A stretch of DNA of 64,000 bases from Isoetes taiwanensis (GCA_021234155.1 JAJEKV010000309.1:188001-252000), one strand, 5' to 3'. Counted from the first letter of the stretch, positions 22,780 to 33,355 are shown. The notes: generated by a model from the letters alone, not told the origin. Made by a program: numbers and translations.

Positions 22780-25700
22780 ATGGCATCTCGCCCCACCACC
22801 GGTGGCAAAGGTAAGGTGGACTACTTTCTAAATATAAACTTGAGCGCTTGCCTGATTAAGTATCCCGCTATAACATCTCGGACATATGAACATCTTCTAG
22901 ATGCCTCACTAGTCCCCACAGATGCATACACGTATGCGAGGCGAATAGGGCACCCAATTGCTTCCCTTAGAGTGTTTCATTTTGCAAAACATTGGACATT
23001 GGACCCAATGTGGGCGGGCCTTGATTTGCCTATCCAGAGCACCAAAGTGGCGGGGCCCGATTTGCCTATCGGAGAGACGACTACCGGGATGGTAGACTTG
23101 GTCGGAGACTAAATTGCGGCCCAATTTGAGTCGACCAAATCTACCATCAAAGTCATCGTGCTCGAGATAAATCAAGGCCGAAGCGTCACTTTATTGAGGG
23201 ACAAGTAAATTGGGCCTTCATTACAATATCGCGTGGGGATCTGCAAAATTGGCCCAATTTAGTATGTGGGGATCGGCAAATTGGGTGGCTTCAATTTGGC
23301 CCTAATGATACAATCGTCTCCCTCGGACTCAAGGCTCACCATGAGTTGGCCGGAAATTGGGTGGCTTCAATTTGGTGTCTTGATGGGATCGGGGGCAAAT
23401 TGGTCCCCAATTTGCCTCCATCGAACAACAGATCTCTTCAGCCCCAAGTCTCCCAAGTACTAACACTACTTTCGATTCTGCGAGGAATTAATATGCCTTG
23501 AACAAAGCGATTTTTCGGGTTCCGTGCTGGGACCCAAATTTGCAGAGAGGCTATTGCAATAGAGAATGCAAGAACGAAGAAGAAGAGAAAGATGTTTTTG
23601 GCATCCGAGGTTGTGCCCCATGAAGTTTTGACGGTTCTTTGACACGAATGGGTGCGGTGCATAGAGATAGGGAATATTCATCACGGGTCCCGGACAAACC
23701 ACCTCAAGGATCTTCTTTTCTTTGGCAAGATAGGGGCAGGAAAAATGAATTCGGCGGGTATCGTCATCGACATGGAGGTGTCGCCTGCGAACAATGATGA
23801 CTTCCTCATCGACGTTGAAGACACCGTAGATCGGACTTTTGTCCGTTATAAAGTTCCACTATCTAAGTCACGAGCCATGTATGATGAGCGCGAAGTATAA
23901 AGGAAAGCCCACATTCTTGCGCTCGAGAAAGGATGGTATTTGGACTCATATGAAAGTTTAGGCTTTCGGGCATCAAATCAAGAACCGATATTTTGGATGG
24001 CTACTATTTGTCGGGCGGTGGATATTAGAGCACAAAGCGAGAGCAGTCGAAAGCACATTCACGAAGTATCGAGGGCAAAAACCAACCTAAAGTGTACGAT
24101 ACTAAGTGGCTTAAGTCTAGATACAAGAAAGGTGAGGCGGCACAATGGCCCGGGGCGTATAAATGGAGCTGTCGATCTGATCAAGAAGGCGAGGACACAC
24201 GCTAAGGCTATTCACCGTAAAAGCTGCCACTAAACTTATATTGATTGGAATGAAGAGAACATCAAGGTCGCCCGATCGAAAAGTCGTAAGAGGACCACCC
24301 GCCCCTAAGAGGAACCCCTAAGCCGCATGGGAAAAGATTTAGGTGGTCCGTCGAAGAGGCATAAGCGGGACGCGTGTTATCACAGAGCCCAAAAAACTTT
24401 CGGAGAGGAGTCCTTGTCTTCTTCTTCATCCGAACAACGGAGAGTAGCCGGCAGTCGTGAAGTTCACTCCATCGGTGGCGGCGTCACCGGGAGAGCAGAC
24501 ATGAGTTGTCACAAAAGCGCCATAGCAAGCATCAAGCACAGTGGAGAGAATCTACCCCGGGGGTGGGCTTCGAGATTGAAAGTCGATGTGTTCAAGATGC
24601 ATAAAGCCCCCGCAAATATGACTTGTAGGGTCATAAGTCCGGAGCACTTGGACACTCTCTACCTAATCGTTTATCGGCCATCGGATGCACCCTCCCCGAT
24701 GGCGATGTCGTGCCGATTCGATCCACAGGCCGGTGAGCAATAAAGTGGAAGAAGTCGAGGATGCGCAAAAATGCAGAGAATCTTTGGATTGTTAATGGCA
24801 ACCATACGACCCGCGGTTGCTCAACCGCTTGTCACACAAGCTTTGGCATGGCCTCCGAAGCGAACTTGGCGAGCGGCGATATTCTTTTTCTATGCCAAAG
24901 GAAATGCCGAAGTCTGGCGGGGAAATCTCCACGACAATCGAATGCGTTAGGTGTAAGCCGGAGAATAATGACATAACAAAGAAGACTATACGAGGAAGTA
25001 TTTTTCGAAGAAATTCAGCAGCCGCAACCAATGGGCATTCTGGGAAGCCATAGAAGGGCAAGCGGGCACTCGATGGTGGGCGTGATTACGTAAGTGCACT
25101 ACCACCATTACTAGTTCCTGCTATCCACAAGTTGAAATTGGTAGCCCAATTTCAACTGATAACACTCTTTTCAAATTGGGGCCCAATTTTCGGAACGGCT
25201 GCAAATAGGGCTCGCCCAATTTCGAAGCGTTTCGGGAATTTGGGCGCCTGATTTCACTGAGTGTCGGATGATGTGAAATAGGCGGGCGCCCAATTTCGTC
25301 AACTTCTGCAAGCAAATTAAGATGATGTGTATCGCCTTATCTGGTGCCTTCTTTGTCATGCGAGGATTGGAAAGTTGTAGCGGCGCAAGCGATTAAGAAG
25401 TCAACTATGCGTGACTACGACTACTTTGTATATCTTGGCGACGAAGTCGTGGAATATGTGCACCAAAGTTGCCCAGTTATTCTCGAAGACGGTTGAAGGG
25501 CGAGAAGGGAGAAAAATTGAGGTGAAGGATAGGCTTAGACTTTTCACCAATAATTCACAATAAGCCCATTAAAGTCCATGCATCCTCTAGATGCAAAAGC
25601 TTTCTTGAAGGAGATCAAGGATGGCACCACATTCTGAAGGAAGCAAGGATTATCTTGGGAGGCGACTATGAAAGTCGAGCGGTGAGGTGAAGAAGATTGG

Positions 25701-27315
25701 AACAATGGGGCGGGCCCTTGTCGGATACATGAAGGAGTGAAGAAACTTCCTTTTCAAGACATGGCTGCCTTGAGGCAAGCTCACCCCATATTCCGCGGAG
25801 AGAATCGATGCTTATGTTCGCAAGTAGCATCGGTGGATGGCGAAGGGCGCAAAGAGATGGAGAAGGAAAGCTTTTCCCGAGTCCCTCTACTGACAAAGTA
25901 GGCGAATATCTTCTAGGGCGGTTGAGGAGGGTGGCAAACCTTTCAAGTGTTTCCACGTTAGTCCGGGAGGTTTGTGCGTGGACGTGGTAAACACTTCGGC
26001 CCGCTTCATTGGATGCGACTTCAGATATACGAAGAAATGGCCAAAGGAAGATTATGAAAAATTCCTTGACCAGCTAAGCACGATGACGGACCAGCAGCTT
26101 TCTTCGGGTAGCTATATTTATTACCCTGCACCGCCTCAATGAGTGCCTATCCGCCATGAAGACAATAGGCGGTGGCAGCCGTGTTTGGGTTGGTTCCTAC
26201 CGGGGACCCGCCGTAAGCTGCGACTACCTCTAGAGTTCGAGAGTTGCAATGTCTTGTCCTGCTAATGTATGTTGCGAGACGTGCCGCTACGCCATCGGTC
26301 AGAAATAAATATTTGCCGCCAATTCCGACCATCCAAAGCAATATGCTAAGTTTCCCAAGCATTTCACGAGAAAAACGGGACATCGAAAAGAATTTGCCCG
26401 ATCAAGTGTGTGGCGGTATGCATTTTAAATTGGCCGCCCAATTTGCTTGTTGACTATCAATGTTTCTAACATTTGTTTTCCGTGCGACTTATTGGGCTGT
26501 ATCGACCTTGGTGCGACAAAGGGTGCGGCCAGTGGGGGAGGAGTACCGTGCGTAATCGGTTGGAAAGTAGGGCGTGCACCTATCTAGTACGAAGTTGATC
26601 TTTGGAAGGTTGCCTTCGTTCTCGACTTCTTTTCGGTGGTGCTTTTAGCCCGGGCGGCGGTGTCGCGAGGGCTATAAAACATTGTCTTTTGAGACGACGC
26701 GAAGCTGGAAATTAAGCTTGTCGGATATTCGAGCAACTTCGATGTCATGTTAGACGAGAAAAAATCAAGAGCTTCGGGCACTCTGAGGAAGATAAAAGAG
26801 GGAAAGAAGAAGGCCTCTACTTCCAAAACCGCTCCTCGGCCTCGGCTTCACCCTCGAGACACCTTTGTCCGTTCGTCTACAACCATAAACGGCGCAATCG
26901 ATTCGAGAGGCGGGACAAGAGCGATTCAAGTCTGACTCAAAGGGCGGTGGCCCTAGGCTCTCCGGATTTGGAACTATTTAGGCGAAGAAAAAACAACATC
27001 AACGCACTGGCAGGGACGGGACTGGTGAATACTCAGGACATGATTGAGGCGACCTCAAAGTTCGAGGAAGAGGTTGCTAGGGAGTCCGACTCTGCGTTGT
27101 CATGGAAAACTGGGAAGGGACAATCGGGATGGAGAGGATGTGGTCCCCAACACGATGGAGATCAAGATGTAGAGGAAGAGGTGGCGAACACAGAAGACAA
27201 TCAAGGTGCACATGATGAGAATGAGGAACTGGGGCCCGAAGATTTTATGCAAAGAATGGAATTGATCAAAGAGGCAGCACAACAACCTCAATTTCAAACA
27301 TGGAGAACCCAGTAG
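22780..27315 (+). pseudogene. Plus-strand transposon ORF, longer copy
   Basis: Starts at ATGGCATCTCGCC (22,780) with a run of more than 100 open codons: GKVDYFLNINL, SRTYEHLLDASLVPTDAYTY, FHFAKHWTLDPMWAGLDLP. After the palindrome cluster it resumes as GKIGAGKMNSAGIVIDMEV...DVEDTVDRTFVRYKVPL, LDSYESLGFRASNQEPIFWM, a basic region, then broken frames from 25,330 to 26,450. It ends in an acidic C-terminus, EEEVANTEDNQGAHDENEE...GPEDFMQRMEL, with a stop at 27,313-27,315. No known catalytic motif is visible. It may be the second gene of the same element as the minus-strand ORF. Frame breaks are numerous, some probably technical. Confidence 0.5.
25131..25310. repeat. Palindrome cluster at the copy 1/copy 2 divergence point
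   Basis: GTTGAAATTGG-TAG-CCCAATTTCAAC spans 25,131-25,156, with arms continuing beyond the common core. Four more core palindromes follow by 25,300 (TTGGGGCCCAATTTTC, TAGGGCTCGCCCAATTTC, TTTGGGCGCCTGATTTC, TAGGCGGGCGCCCAATTTC). Copy 1 leaves the repeat exactly at the first of these. Confidence 0.75.
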
Positions 27316-28678
27316 GGATCATTCGGGAAGATGTGCCTCAGAGCGAATGAGCGACTTATGAGTTGAAAATACGTGAAATATGTTAATAACAATTGTTCAT
27401 ACTTCTTTTTCGTGAAATGATAACGTTGCACTCATTTCCTCGCCTTAAATTTCTCTAGTTTACTTTTGCTAACCAAATTGGCCGTAGAATTTGGCTAACC
27501 CTACAAACTATAGCCTTTTATTAAATTTATTTGACTTCGCTATCCTCGCATGATAAATTGGGGGCCCAATTTCTTGGCGAGTAAGCCATCAAACATGAAG
27601 TGAAGTGGAGCCGCGTAAACAAAGTGGAGATCAAAAAGAGACCCTCGTGAATTACCGTGCACGCTACATTATATAATATTGACTATGCTTATTACATCCT
27701 TACAACATTATTATATCCTTGTCGTACATTAACATATCCAGAAGTGTACAAAGAGTCACTTTCGTCGTCAACGCCGCCAACATGATGCCATTCAGCTCAA
27801 AGATCGGGCCATCAGAAGCCAATACGGTGGACCTCAACACCAGTGAGCTTCCCGCAATTACCGCAGTCCATCCGCTTTGGACTGGAGCCATGGATCAAGA
27901 CTAACACCAGTCATATAGCACCGGCAAATATCGTTGTAACTCAAGTAGCACTTGAAGGATCTGGATGTTCTCCTGACGATCCAAAAGGAAGCCATGAGAG
28001 ATGAATGCGTGGAGCTGCTTTTATAAGCGGAGAAATTATTGATGTCAATTATTGGCGCACATACTAGCGCAACAAAATCGTATAAGGTACACCCATAGAC
28101 CACCTTGAAATTGGGCGCCCAATTCAAGATCATCATCGATATGAGCATTCAAGGGCAAAGTGGGCGCCCAATTTCACGGGACATGTTGGACAAGTTGCAC
28201 ATATAGAAGACAAGTTGTACTAATACTTTATCTCATAGATGATTCTGGTCGATTACAACAAGATGACAAGCGTTCATTTAGGGGACTCTTCGAGTCATTT
28301 TCACCCGAGCACCCAACGATCTTCTCTATCATGTACATTTGATGCTCTCTATTCCATATCGGATGGATGATAACGTCGAAGGGATCAGGATAATGGCGAG
28401 GATTTAAAGCGATCGTGGTCATCCGGTCTTCCATGGGTATCTCTCGCGCTGACGCTTGAAGTTTTCGCGTGATTCATCTTGCGGTTGATGGAATCACGTT
28501 CGGGGACCGTGACCGAGACCACATGGCTAAGCGAAGGCCAAATTTGATGGTCAAAATTGGTTTGAGATATATTTATACCCACAATCATTATTGAAGGTAT
28601 TATGCATAAAAGATTATTGGATGTACACCGTATATACAACCAATAATCTTTTCTTGATAGTCATCAATAATTCCTTGG
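27316..28678. other. Spacer downstream of the plus-strand transposon ORF
   Basis: No convincing gene is present. A 60-codon frame at 27,719-27,904 (NAANMMPFSSKIGPSEANTV) looks somewhat protein-like but has no neighbours. A perfect 13-bp inverted repeat AAAAGATTATTGG/CCAATAATCTTTT with a 19-nt loop lies at 28,608-28,652. Confidence 0.4.
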
Positions 28679-28866
28679 CTATAAATATAGTTTTGCATTC
28701 GACGCCCAAAGACATTCCCATTTGCCATGTCTCGCCATCTTCACGGGCCCCATGTTGACACCCTTACTTGCCTTATGACCTATGACGATCTTTATGCTGC
28801 GAGTTGAAAGGATCTCTCTCGATCCCTGGCTGTATGGTATAGCTTGGTCGAAAAGAAAGACTCCCC
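28679..28866 (+). promoter_or_regulatory. Candidate promoter and first exon
   Basis: A strong plant TATA box (GGCTATAAATATAG, 28,677-28,690) is followed 39 bp later by ATG (28,727) opening MSRHLHGPHVDTLTCLMTYD. The frame continues past one TGA as KDLSRSLAVWYSLVEKKDSP to a consensus donor, CCCC|GTGAGTAT, at 28,866. No downstream exon was identified, and the internal stop could be real or a base-call error. It may drive a transposon gene or be a captured host promoter. Confidence 0.35.
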
Positions 28867-28869
28867 GTG

Positions 28870-30255
28870 AGTATCATGTTACTATCCATATTGTGTGGGT
28901 TCCGAGCGAGGCTTTTTGAGATTAATAGAATCACCAATAATTACAATCTATGACTCATGTATTTCATAACTTTATATGATATGATGATGTAAAACCGTGT
29001 TGTGCATGATTCATTGTTATGTTTCGGTTGTTATCTTGGTTCTGATCTACGTTTTTCGTTTTCCTTTTGCCCAAGAAGAAGGAAAGTGGGCGGCGCCAAT
29101 TTTCCTGAAAGTGGAAGCCTTCATGAAACTACCTTGAGGGCCATCGAAGGGCAAAGTCGGCCGCCCGGTTTACGGAGGAGACTATTCGAAAAAGAAAATG
29201 GGCGGGCCCAATTTCCTGGAAGGAAGGAAAGTGGGCCCAATTTCCTCGGGGAGGCCTCCATGAAATAAGATATTCTTGTTCAGAAATTGCACGTCATTGG
29301 GATGTTCTCAATGTAGACAAAAACATTCTATTCACATAGGAATGGAGTACATGGATGGATTACGTAGATAATAATATCAACTAAACAACATCGTCGAAAG
29401 CATAGGTTGAAACAGAATGACAATAGATAATAATAGATAATATTAAACATGGGCGTTTTCGGTCAATATCCAGTTCCACCGCAATTAGATCCCCGGTTGG
29501 AACTCGATATGTCTTGTCGTATCTGATCCGACCCGGTCATCCATTACGCCATCCGGATGGGAGTCTTTGAGGATGAGTTTGATTACCAAAGCCACCGTTG
29601 CCTCTTTTCCTTCTTGTAAAGCTTCTTAAACAACGAAGGGAAAGTGTTGTGCAGCCAAACATCCTCCATTTTCAGCAACCTCTTGAGCTTACGCCTGTAA
29701 ATATGGCATTTCAAGGAAATCAAAGCAGCCTTCCAGCTCTACCCACCCTGCTAAGGTCATCCGCTCATCGCCATCCTTCATCAACTCTCCACGACGAATG
29801 AGCTTCACGAGTTGGCTTCTCATTTCTTACGTGCCATTTTGGTTTATCTCGTTACGCACCTCAACTTTGAAGGCGATTCGCATGAGCTAATATTGGCTCA
29901 GCGATATGGCCGCATTTAGCTCATTGTGAATCCATAAATTTGCGCTGGTTCGGACCATTCGACCGGCGAATATGAATCTACACTATGCGAGTTGCGAATG
30001 CGGGGCGTGGCGGGAGACCACGTCTACGTAGGCGCTTGGCGAGACACAAACTCGGTTGGCACTTTTTGTGCTTTATAGATACAAGGCCTGCCATCCCACC
30101 TACCTGCACACATTTCGAAAATTTGCATCATTCTACTAAATAAAACCCTTATTTTCTAAAAAATCGGTACATTTGGGAGTCATATGGACTCGGCCAAAGT
30201 CCACAATTAATGAAATTATGCTTTAGAGTTAGATGACAATGAAGGGAACTTAGGT
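28870..30255. other. Transposon-derived spacer, possible minus-strand coding remnants
   Basis: Apart from the palindromes at 29,087-29,243, only short coding-like shreds are seen. On the minus strand around 29,600-29,770 the reading LKRLLKMEDVWLHNTFPSLF then KKLYKKEKRQRWLW looks protein-like but cannot be assigned. The rest holds nothing recognisable. Confidence 0.3.
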
Positions 30256-30260
30256 TGAAC

Positions 30261-30749
30261 ATGGTCAAAGAACTTAGGCTGCTTCAGGCAGGCATTAACA
30301 GTGGTCTTGCATCATCCTTCCAGGTAAATATAGGTCTAAATATCATTCATTTTTGTTGATAATACATAAATGAATTATACTCTTTTATTGCCTATTTTAA
30401 TTTGTGAATCTGTTTTAGGGTCTGCGTCTTTGCCTTCGCTGCATTTTCCTGCCCATTGGCTGCACTAGCTACTGTTTTCCAGGTGAACTTAGTTGTGGTT
30501 CTACCTTGCTATTTATTATAAACTCACTGTTCTCTAGTAGGGTTTTAAGTTACCAAACCTTCCTGAGCTAATTGGACTGCTTCTAGTTGGACTTACTGCA
30601 TATGCCGCCCAGGTATTGCCTGTCAGTCTATTTACCATTTCAGATTATATACACGTTTAAATGCAAGGAGCCTGATGCTGCAGATATTCTTGACAAGGGG
30701 CTTGCAACTGGAGAAAGCGTCTAGAGCTACCTCTATACAGTATGTCAAG
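30261..30749 (+). pseudogene. EamA-type (drug/metabolite) transporter exon fragments
   Basis: Three exons with good splice borders join in frame: 30,419-30,482 (AAFSCPLAALATVFQ), 30,541-30,612 (GFKLPNLPELIGLLLVGLTA then YAAQ) and 30,684-30,749 (IFLTRGLQLEKASRATSIQY then VK). A possible earlier exon is 30,261-30,323. The pattern (short hydrophobic helix, GxxxxxxQIFLTRGLxLEKAxRATSxQY) is characteristic of the second EamA repeat of DMT-family membrane transporters. Introns of only 58-100 bp are kept, so this is genomic capture and not retroposition. The rest of the transporter (about ten membrane spans) is missing. It sits 2.6 kb inside the CACTA end, immediately next to fragments of a different gene. 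Confidence 0.7.
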
Positions 30750-30926
30750 GTAATGGCAGCAATGAATTAAGAAAATGTTACTCAGATTTACCACTTTGCT
30801 TAGTAAAATAATTGCAAATGGTCTAGAATGAGGAGATAGTAATCCAACATGGATAGATGAAGTATTGTGGTTTTACTTGTCGACCGTGTGGTGGAACCAT
30901 TGAACATTGACGTTCTTGTCTTGCAG

Positions 30927-31546
30927 TGGTATTAGCGAAGATGCACTGCTTCTAGCAGACAAAGTGTAGCATCCCAATGGTTGGAATGATCGACTCCCTC
31001 AATGTTTCAGTTGCAGCGGGCATACTCATGCATCAAGCTGTGAATAACCGCATTGCAAGAGCTGTAAGTATACCATAACGTTCCTTTTATTTTATAAATT
31101 CGTTATAACATGAAACGTAAGGTGAGTTTGAACGGTAGTCGAATTTTTATTGGAAGTAGCACACTAAGTAAGGCTGTCTTTTGTTCTGATGTAATTATTT
31201 ATACTGTAGACCTTATTTATACTGTAGTTATAATTTATAGGGGAGCCATAGAGACTTAGATACTGAGCAGCAGAGAATCCTTACAGCAGAGATTTACCTT
31301 CGGCACAAGTGTCATGCCAAAGACATTGTACAACACTTAATTTCAACGCGAAAAGGCAAGTATAAGATGTTTTGTTTCAAGCTCCTTTAAGCTTAAATTT
31401 TTAAACTTAGAAACTTAAATTTTTCAGTAGGTAGTTTGGCATGAACATCTACCACATTTACATTGTATAATAGTGGGAAATTGCCTTTTTCAGGATTAAG
31501 CTATGCTTTGGACCGGGGATTGAAGTACTTCGTTAAAAAAACCTGA
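30927..31546 (+). pseudogene. SpoU/TrmH-family RNA 2'-O-methyltransferase C-terminal fragment
   Basis: The exon 30,927-31,063 encodes GISEDALLLADKV and, after a one-base frameshift and stop, SIPMVGMIDSLNVSVAAGIL followed by MHQAVNNRIARA. This is the SAM-binding motif 3 of SpoU (TrmH) methyltransferases, with the conserved IPM.G...SLNVSVAA. The next exon, 31,241-31,359, gives GSHRDLDTEQQRILTAEIYL and RHKCHAKDIVQHLISTRKG, matching the EQQR..L..E....L helix found after the knot in TrmH proteins. A last piece from about 31,494 reaches a TGA at 31,544. The N-terminal catalytic half is absent. I read it as a captured, dead fragment with introns retained. Confidence 0.75.
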
Positions 31547-31703
31547 ATGGTAGAATGATCTAGTCAAGAAAGCCATGAGTATGGATTTTAGCTTGAGAGC
31601 TACATCAAATCACTATTTAACACGATGGAGGAAATCAAACCAAGTTGGCTGTAAAGATTTTATTTTTGAATGCCTTAAGATTCATATATGTAACTGGAAT
31701 CAA

Positions 31704-32720
31704 ATTCTAGAATGGGACTCGCATGAAACCAACAAACCGCCCGATTAGACTTGCTTCTCATTCATCTCAGCAGATTTTCTACAATGGTGGATAGTGGGTA
31801 GCCGCACACATGCGAACTACCCATAAAAAAATAAAGGGAAAATCCAATTATATCATTTGGACTCCAACAAAATACAATGCTAATAGAGACTGAGCTAGTG
31901 TACCTGCCGAAAGCTTATCATCGGGATTAAAAAACCCCGCCCTTTCGGGTTTTCGAGGAAAAACCCTAGTGATAAGCCTTCGGCAAGGGGCTTGGACAAA
32001 CGTAAGGCATAAAAATCGCTCCCAAAACCCACGAATGGAAAAGTCGAAACAGATGCCGCTCGCTAACCTGTACCTGCACATCACCAACAAAACAACAAGA
32101 CAAAACAAACCTCCCGTGGAGTGGAGGGCTAATAACGCCGCGTGCCACGCCGATAAAAATACAATAACAAAAAGGTGGGTTCAAAAGAGAATAAGGTACC
32201 GGCGAGAGAGAAGAGGAAGCGCCGATGAGAAGTCGGGCGTAAAACGCCTAAAATAGCGAACTCCCAACGGTAACGGGCATGCGCCGCCGCATGCATGGAA
32301 ACATGCATGCTCGCCCCATTCTAGAATGGCGATCCGATGTCTCCGGATCGATGGGGATTCTAGAATGGGACTCGATGATGAAACCAACAAACCGCCCAAT
32401 ACCAAAGGACTTCCTTAACAAACTAGGATCGAGGACTAAGGTCACAGGATGAAGGCTAAAGGTCGAGAAAGGACAAAGATGAAAGAAACGCCAGTGGCCA
32501 AACCAGGTGAAGAAGCCCTCCCCGCCCGAAACAATTCAAAGAGAATAAGGTACTGCTGAGAGAGAAGAGGAAGCGCCGATGAGAAGTCGAAGCAGAAACG
32601 CGCCTAAAATAGCGAACTCCCAACCAGAACGGGCATGCGCCGCCCGCATGCATGGAAAACATGCATGCTCGTCCCATTCTAGAATGGCGATCCGATGTCT
32701 CGGATCGATGGGATTTTTGC
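31704..32720. repeat. Nested direct repeats with ATTCTAGAATGGG palindromes
   Basis: A segment of about 165 bp at 32,189-32,352 (from GAATAAGGTAC through GCATGCATGG to GGATCGATGGG) recurs at 32,543-32,713. Separately, 31,704-31,745 (ATTCTAGAATGGGACTCG plus ATGAAACCAACAAACCGCC) recurs at 32,360-32,400. Internal palindromes include CATTCTAGAATG and CATGCATG...CATGCATG. No coding capacity is credible. Confidence 0.7.
31906..31984. repeat. 79-bp foldback
   Basis: GCCGAAAGCTTATCA at 31,906-31,920 pairs with TGATAAGCCTTCGGC at 31,970-31,984 (14 of 15 positions). Inside, CCCGCCCTTTCGGG can form a second small hairpin. It may be the tip of a miniature element. No target duplication was identified. 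Confidence 0.6.
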
Positions 32721-32947
32721 ATAATACAAGAGAATAATAGTCGATGTTTACTTGCTGGAAATTTGTGAACAGGTGGTTTTTTGAGAGCATAGTGTAAAAG
32801 TTATCTTTATATCTGATCAATTGGCCTGCGAGTTGTCTTTAAACAGCTCTAATTGCATTACAAACCATTCCAAGCAACTCAAATGCATATACTAAAGCAC
32901 AAAGAACGAATTCAATTTGCATCTCATTTAATAATGGAAAGAATCTT

Positions 32948-33355
32948 CTGACGGAAAAGGTGATGAAATTTTGACGAATCTACCGACGACACATCTGACA
33001 ATAATGTGACGAAGACTTTGACAAAAATGCGACGTAAATTCTGACGAATTATATGACGTATGTTCTGACGCATGTTGTGACGAAGTATCTGACGATAATT
33101 CTGACGATTATTTTGACGAAAGTCTGACGAAAAATGTGATGAAATTTCTGACGATTATTGTGACGAAATTTCTGACGATTGTTCTGACGAAAATCTGACG
33201 ATTTTACGTCAGAATTTATGACGAAAAATCTGACGAAATTTCGTCAGAAACTATTCGTCAGACCATGCGTCATCCGTATGTGTCTGGACACTGTCCACAT
33301 CTGTGAAGGGAATCTGACGAATTTTCTGACGCAAAACATGCATTCTCTTGTAGTG
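32948..33355. mobile_element. CACTA (En/Spm-type) right terminus with subterminal array
   Basis: The segment ends in GCATTCTCTTGTAGTG at 33,340-33,355, the inverse of CACTACAAGAGAATGC, the diagnostic CACTA terminal inverted repeat. About two dozen TGACG/CGTCA motifs precede it, at the roughly 10-bp spacing typical of subterminal transposase-binding repeats. The three bases outside (CAT, 33,356-33,358) could be the usual 3-bp target duplication. No matching CACTACAAG left end occurs in the window, so the element starts before base 1 or has lost that end. Confidence 0.85.

Larger units (their letters stand above)
12966..25137. repeat. Copy 2 of the 12.97-kb tandem duplication
   Basis: This is a direct repeat of 1-12,240 and has the same gene order and strands. 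Copy 2 keeps the correct CAG/CTG in some places where copy 1 is corrupted (around 15,465-15,535). The reverse holds elsewhere (around 15,093-15,125), so neither copy is uniformly better. The transposon sequence of copy 2 continues past the point where copy 1 stops. Confidence 0.93.
26427..29243. repeat. Further dispersed AAATTGGGC/GCCCAATTT palindromes
   Basis: Examples lie at 26,427-26,444, 27,554-27,572, 28,104-28,128 (CTTGAAATTGGGC...GCCCAATTCAAG), 28,157-28,175, about 29,087-29,108, about 29,155-29,172, 29,195-29,214 and 29,228-29,243. Arms outside the core differ from site to site (TTGAAA/TTCAA, GGAAA/TTTCC) yet usually remain complementary. Confidence 0.7.

Noticed and set aside
28608-28652. 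Bacterial-type transcription terminator
   Set aside because: The perfect hairpin AAAAGATTATTGG/CCAATAATCTTTT ends in T residues, but the context is plant nuclear DNA and the loop is long. It is better treated as a foldback.
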